The notes under the pieces were generated by a model that saw only the letters and a program-made list of their open reading frames with translations, was not told the origin of the DNA and searched no databases. DNA of 32,238 bases. It comes from Alphaproteobacteria bacterium. Its GTDB lineage: Bacteria > Pseudomonadota > Alphaproteobacteria > UBA11073. Of the stretch, positions 30,780 to 32,238 are shown one piece after another (position 1 is the stretch's first letter; each line of letters starts with the position of its first letter). The stretch lies in assembly GCA_013289145.1 (NCBI GenBank), contig JABDAM010000014.1:1-32238 (forward strand), given 5' to 3'. The translations under genes were made by a program, and so were the position numbers.

Positions 30780-31801
30780 ACCAACTTCATCTTCGCCATT
30801 GTCTCCGCGATTTGCACGGCGTTCAACGCCGCGCCCTTGCGCAGGTTGTCGCCGACGCACCAGAATGAAATGCCGTTATCCACTGTGGGATCCTGGCGGA
30901 TGCGGGAGATAAACACTTTATCCTCGCCCGCGCATTCAACCGGCGTCACATAACCGCCGGGCTCGCGCAGGTCAACGACGGCCACACCGGGCGCTTTTTG
31001 CAGCAATTTACGCGCGTCGCGTTCGTCCATATCGTTTTCGAATTCCACCCAGATGGCTTCGCTGTGGCCGATAAAGACCGGCACGCGCACGCAGGTGGCG
31101 GTGACCTTGATTTTCGGATCCATGATCTTTTTCGTCTCGGCCACCATTTTCCATTCTTCCTTGGTATCGCCGCTGTCCATAAAAGCGTCGATTTGCGGGA
31201 TGCAGTTGAATGCGATTTGTTTGGTGAAAATTTCCTGCTCCACCGGATCGTTGACGAAAATCGCGCGCGTCTGGCGGAACAGTTCATCCATCGCGTCCTT
31301 GCCCGCGCCGGAAACGGATTGGTAGGTGGAAACGACCACGCGTTTGATGGTCGCGGCGTCATGCAGGGGTTTCAGCGCCAATACCATTTGAATGGTCGAA
31401 CAGTTCGGCGTTGCCACGACACGTTTTTTATCAAACCCGCGCAGCGCCTCCGGATTCACCTCCGGCACCACCAGCGGCACATCTGGATCCATGCGGAAGG
31501 CCGATGATTTATCAATCACCACCGCGCCAGCCGCCGCCGCGCGCGGCACGAGCGCCTTGACGTGTTCGGTTTCAACGGCCGCGAAAACAAAATGCGTGTC
31601 GGTGAAATCGTATTTCGCCAGGTCGTGGATTTTCAAAACATGATCCTCGCCGAACGAAACCTCGCCGCCCGCGCTGCGGGCCGAGGCCAGCGCCACGACC
31701 TCAGATGCCGGAAACTGCCGCTCCGCCAGAATTTGCAGGACTTCGCGCCCGACATTGCCCGTCGCGCCCGCGACGGCGATTTTGTAGGATTTTTTTGTCA
31801 T
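30776..31801 (-). CDS. asd: Aspartate-semialdehyde dehydrogenase
   Basis: The product has 341 residues. The Rossmann start KIAVAGATGNVGREVLQIL binds NADP. The catalytic cysteine is in ATPNCSTIQMVLALKPL. SGAGKDAMDEL and the substrate-binding arginine region VPVFIGHSEAIWVEF follow, with a C-terminal ISRIRQDP. It reduces aspartyl phosphate to the semialdehyde for lysine, diaminopimelate, threonine and methionine synthesis. A short GTTAAGCTAAC palindrome lies just upstream of its ATG. Confidence 0.96.
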   Translation of the reverse strand: MTKKSYKIAVAGATGNVGREVLQILAERQFPASEVVALASARSAGGEVSFGEDHVLKIHDLAKYDFTDTHFVFAAVETEHVKALVPRAAAAGAVVIDKSSAFRMDPDVPLVVPEVNPEALRGFDKKRVVATPNCSTIQMVLALKPLHDAATIKRVVVSTYQSVSGAGKDAMDELFRQTRAIFVNDPVEQEIFTKQIAFNCIPQIDAFMDSGDTKEEWKMVAETKKIMDPKIKVTATCVRVPVFIGHSEAIWVEFENDMDERDARKLLQKAPGVAVVDLREPGGYVTPVECAGEDKVFISRIRQDPTVDNGISFWCVGDNLRKGAALNAVQIAETMAKMKLV

Positions 31802-31863
31802 GACGTTAGCTTAACAAAGTTTTTGGCGCGCGAAAGTATATTTATTGGATTTTTGAACCAACA

Positions 31864-32238
31864 TCACGTTTTAACGGCCAGCTTTTGCGCCAAAAGTTTT
31901 TCCACCCGGCGGCCGTGCATTTCGGTGACTTCAAAACGCCAGCCGCCGTGTTCGAAATGATCGCCCACGCGCGGGATGCGGCCGATCGCGCCCAATGCCA
32001 CGCCGCCCAGGGTGTGATAAGTTTCTTCCCCCGGCAAATCGGATAAATGCAAACGCGTTTTGACTTCATCCACCGCCTCGGCGCCTTCCATCAGGACGGT
32101 GCCGTCATGGCCGGGCGCGCCGGGCGCGGCGTCTTCCTCATCCGCCAATTCGCCGACGATGGATTCCAGAATATCCAATTCCGTCACGATGCCTTCCAGC
32201 ACGCCATATTCATCGACGACAAAGCCCATATGAATTTC
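31864..32238 (-). CDS. CorC/HlyC-type CBS-domain protein (5' end beyond the window)
   Basis: 124 codons are in frame from the right edge to the stop at 31864. HMGFVVDEYGVLEGIVTELDILE is the end of a second CBS domain. It is followed by the acidic linker and the transporter-associated domain YHTLGGVALGAIGRIPRVGDHFEHGGWRFEVTEMHGRRVEKL. This pattern fits CorC/TlyC-type proteins, linked to magnesium/cobalt efflux or membrane integrity. The membrane part, if any, is outside the window. Confidence 0.9.
   Translation of the reverse strand, partial: EIHMGFVVDEYGVLEGIVTELDILESIVGELADEEDAAPGAPGHDGTVLMEGAEAVDEVKTRLHLSDLPGEETYHTLGGVALGAIGRIPRVGDHFEHGGWRFEVTEMHGRRVEKLLAQKLAVKT

Noticed and set aside
1..32238. 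tRNA, rRNA, CRISPR, insertion sequence or integrase
   Set aside because: None was recognised on reading both strands; a computed covariance or profile search was not available.

Overview
The window reads as an ordinary chromosomal stretch of an alphaproteobacterium with small accessory cassettes inserted. The best taxonomic markers are a full GcrA cell-cycle regulator (27812-28288), paired GANTC motifs (the CcrM methylation target of this class) upstream of both gcrA and dnaA, a DUF3576 lipoprotein oriented toward leuS, and the rpoN / hpf / ptsN neighbourhood. I cannot name the genus. No rRNA, tRNA, CRISPR array, transposase or integrase was seen.

Layout. 1-2835 (minus strand): a small unknown ORF, a TerD-like/TerB fusion protein and an M48 membrane metalloprotease cut by the left edge; this looks like one envelope-stress operon. 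2998-5396: a PfpI/DJ-1 protein, an XRE-type regulator and, divergent from the regulator, a cassette of three small membrane proteins. 5393-10926: dnaA (minus), then rpoN, an MFS transporter, hpf and ptsN. 10999-12564: an ankyrin-repeat protein. 12561-16121: leuS and the DUF3576 lipoprotein, with an unrelated plus-strand gene between them. 16518-19762: a major porin, accD, a miniature Lpp-like lipoprotein and a small membrane protein. 19820-22687: guaA, a small unknown gene and motA without motB. 22815-25226: a promoter, two tandem terminators and four genes of phage tail-fibre character. 25316-28288: apt, a large coiled-coil protein of unknown function and gcrA. 28371-32238: yqgE, a SURF1-like gene, a secreted small protein, a GNAT acetyltransferase, asd and the C-terminal end of a CorC/HlyC-type protein.

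The most unusual feature is a set of short repetitive palindromes at gene borders. They are purine-rich in one arm and pyrimidine-rich in the other, and are built from iterated words of about 6-12 bases. At least three intergenic word families occur (TAGGAGTT-type, GATAAGGG/TAGCGACAAG-type, GTAGAAGTTAG-type). A fourth, GCAGACGAG-type, is inserted in frame three times inside leuS. Some of these elements supply stop codons, start regions or leaders of the adjacent genes, and they bracket several gene cassettes. This resembles in principle the Rickettsia palindromic elements, but the words are different, and it is my main candidate for something undescribed.

Other points: four of the five convergent gene pairs overlap by exactly four bases through shared stop codons. 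The porin and the Lpp-like lipoprotein share a promoter-proximal leader motif. A strong promoter followed by two terminators precedes the tail-fibre cassette. The ankyrin gene has its ribosome binding site inside a terminator-like hairpin.
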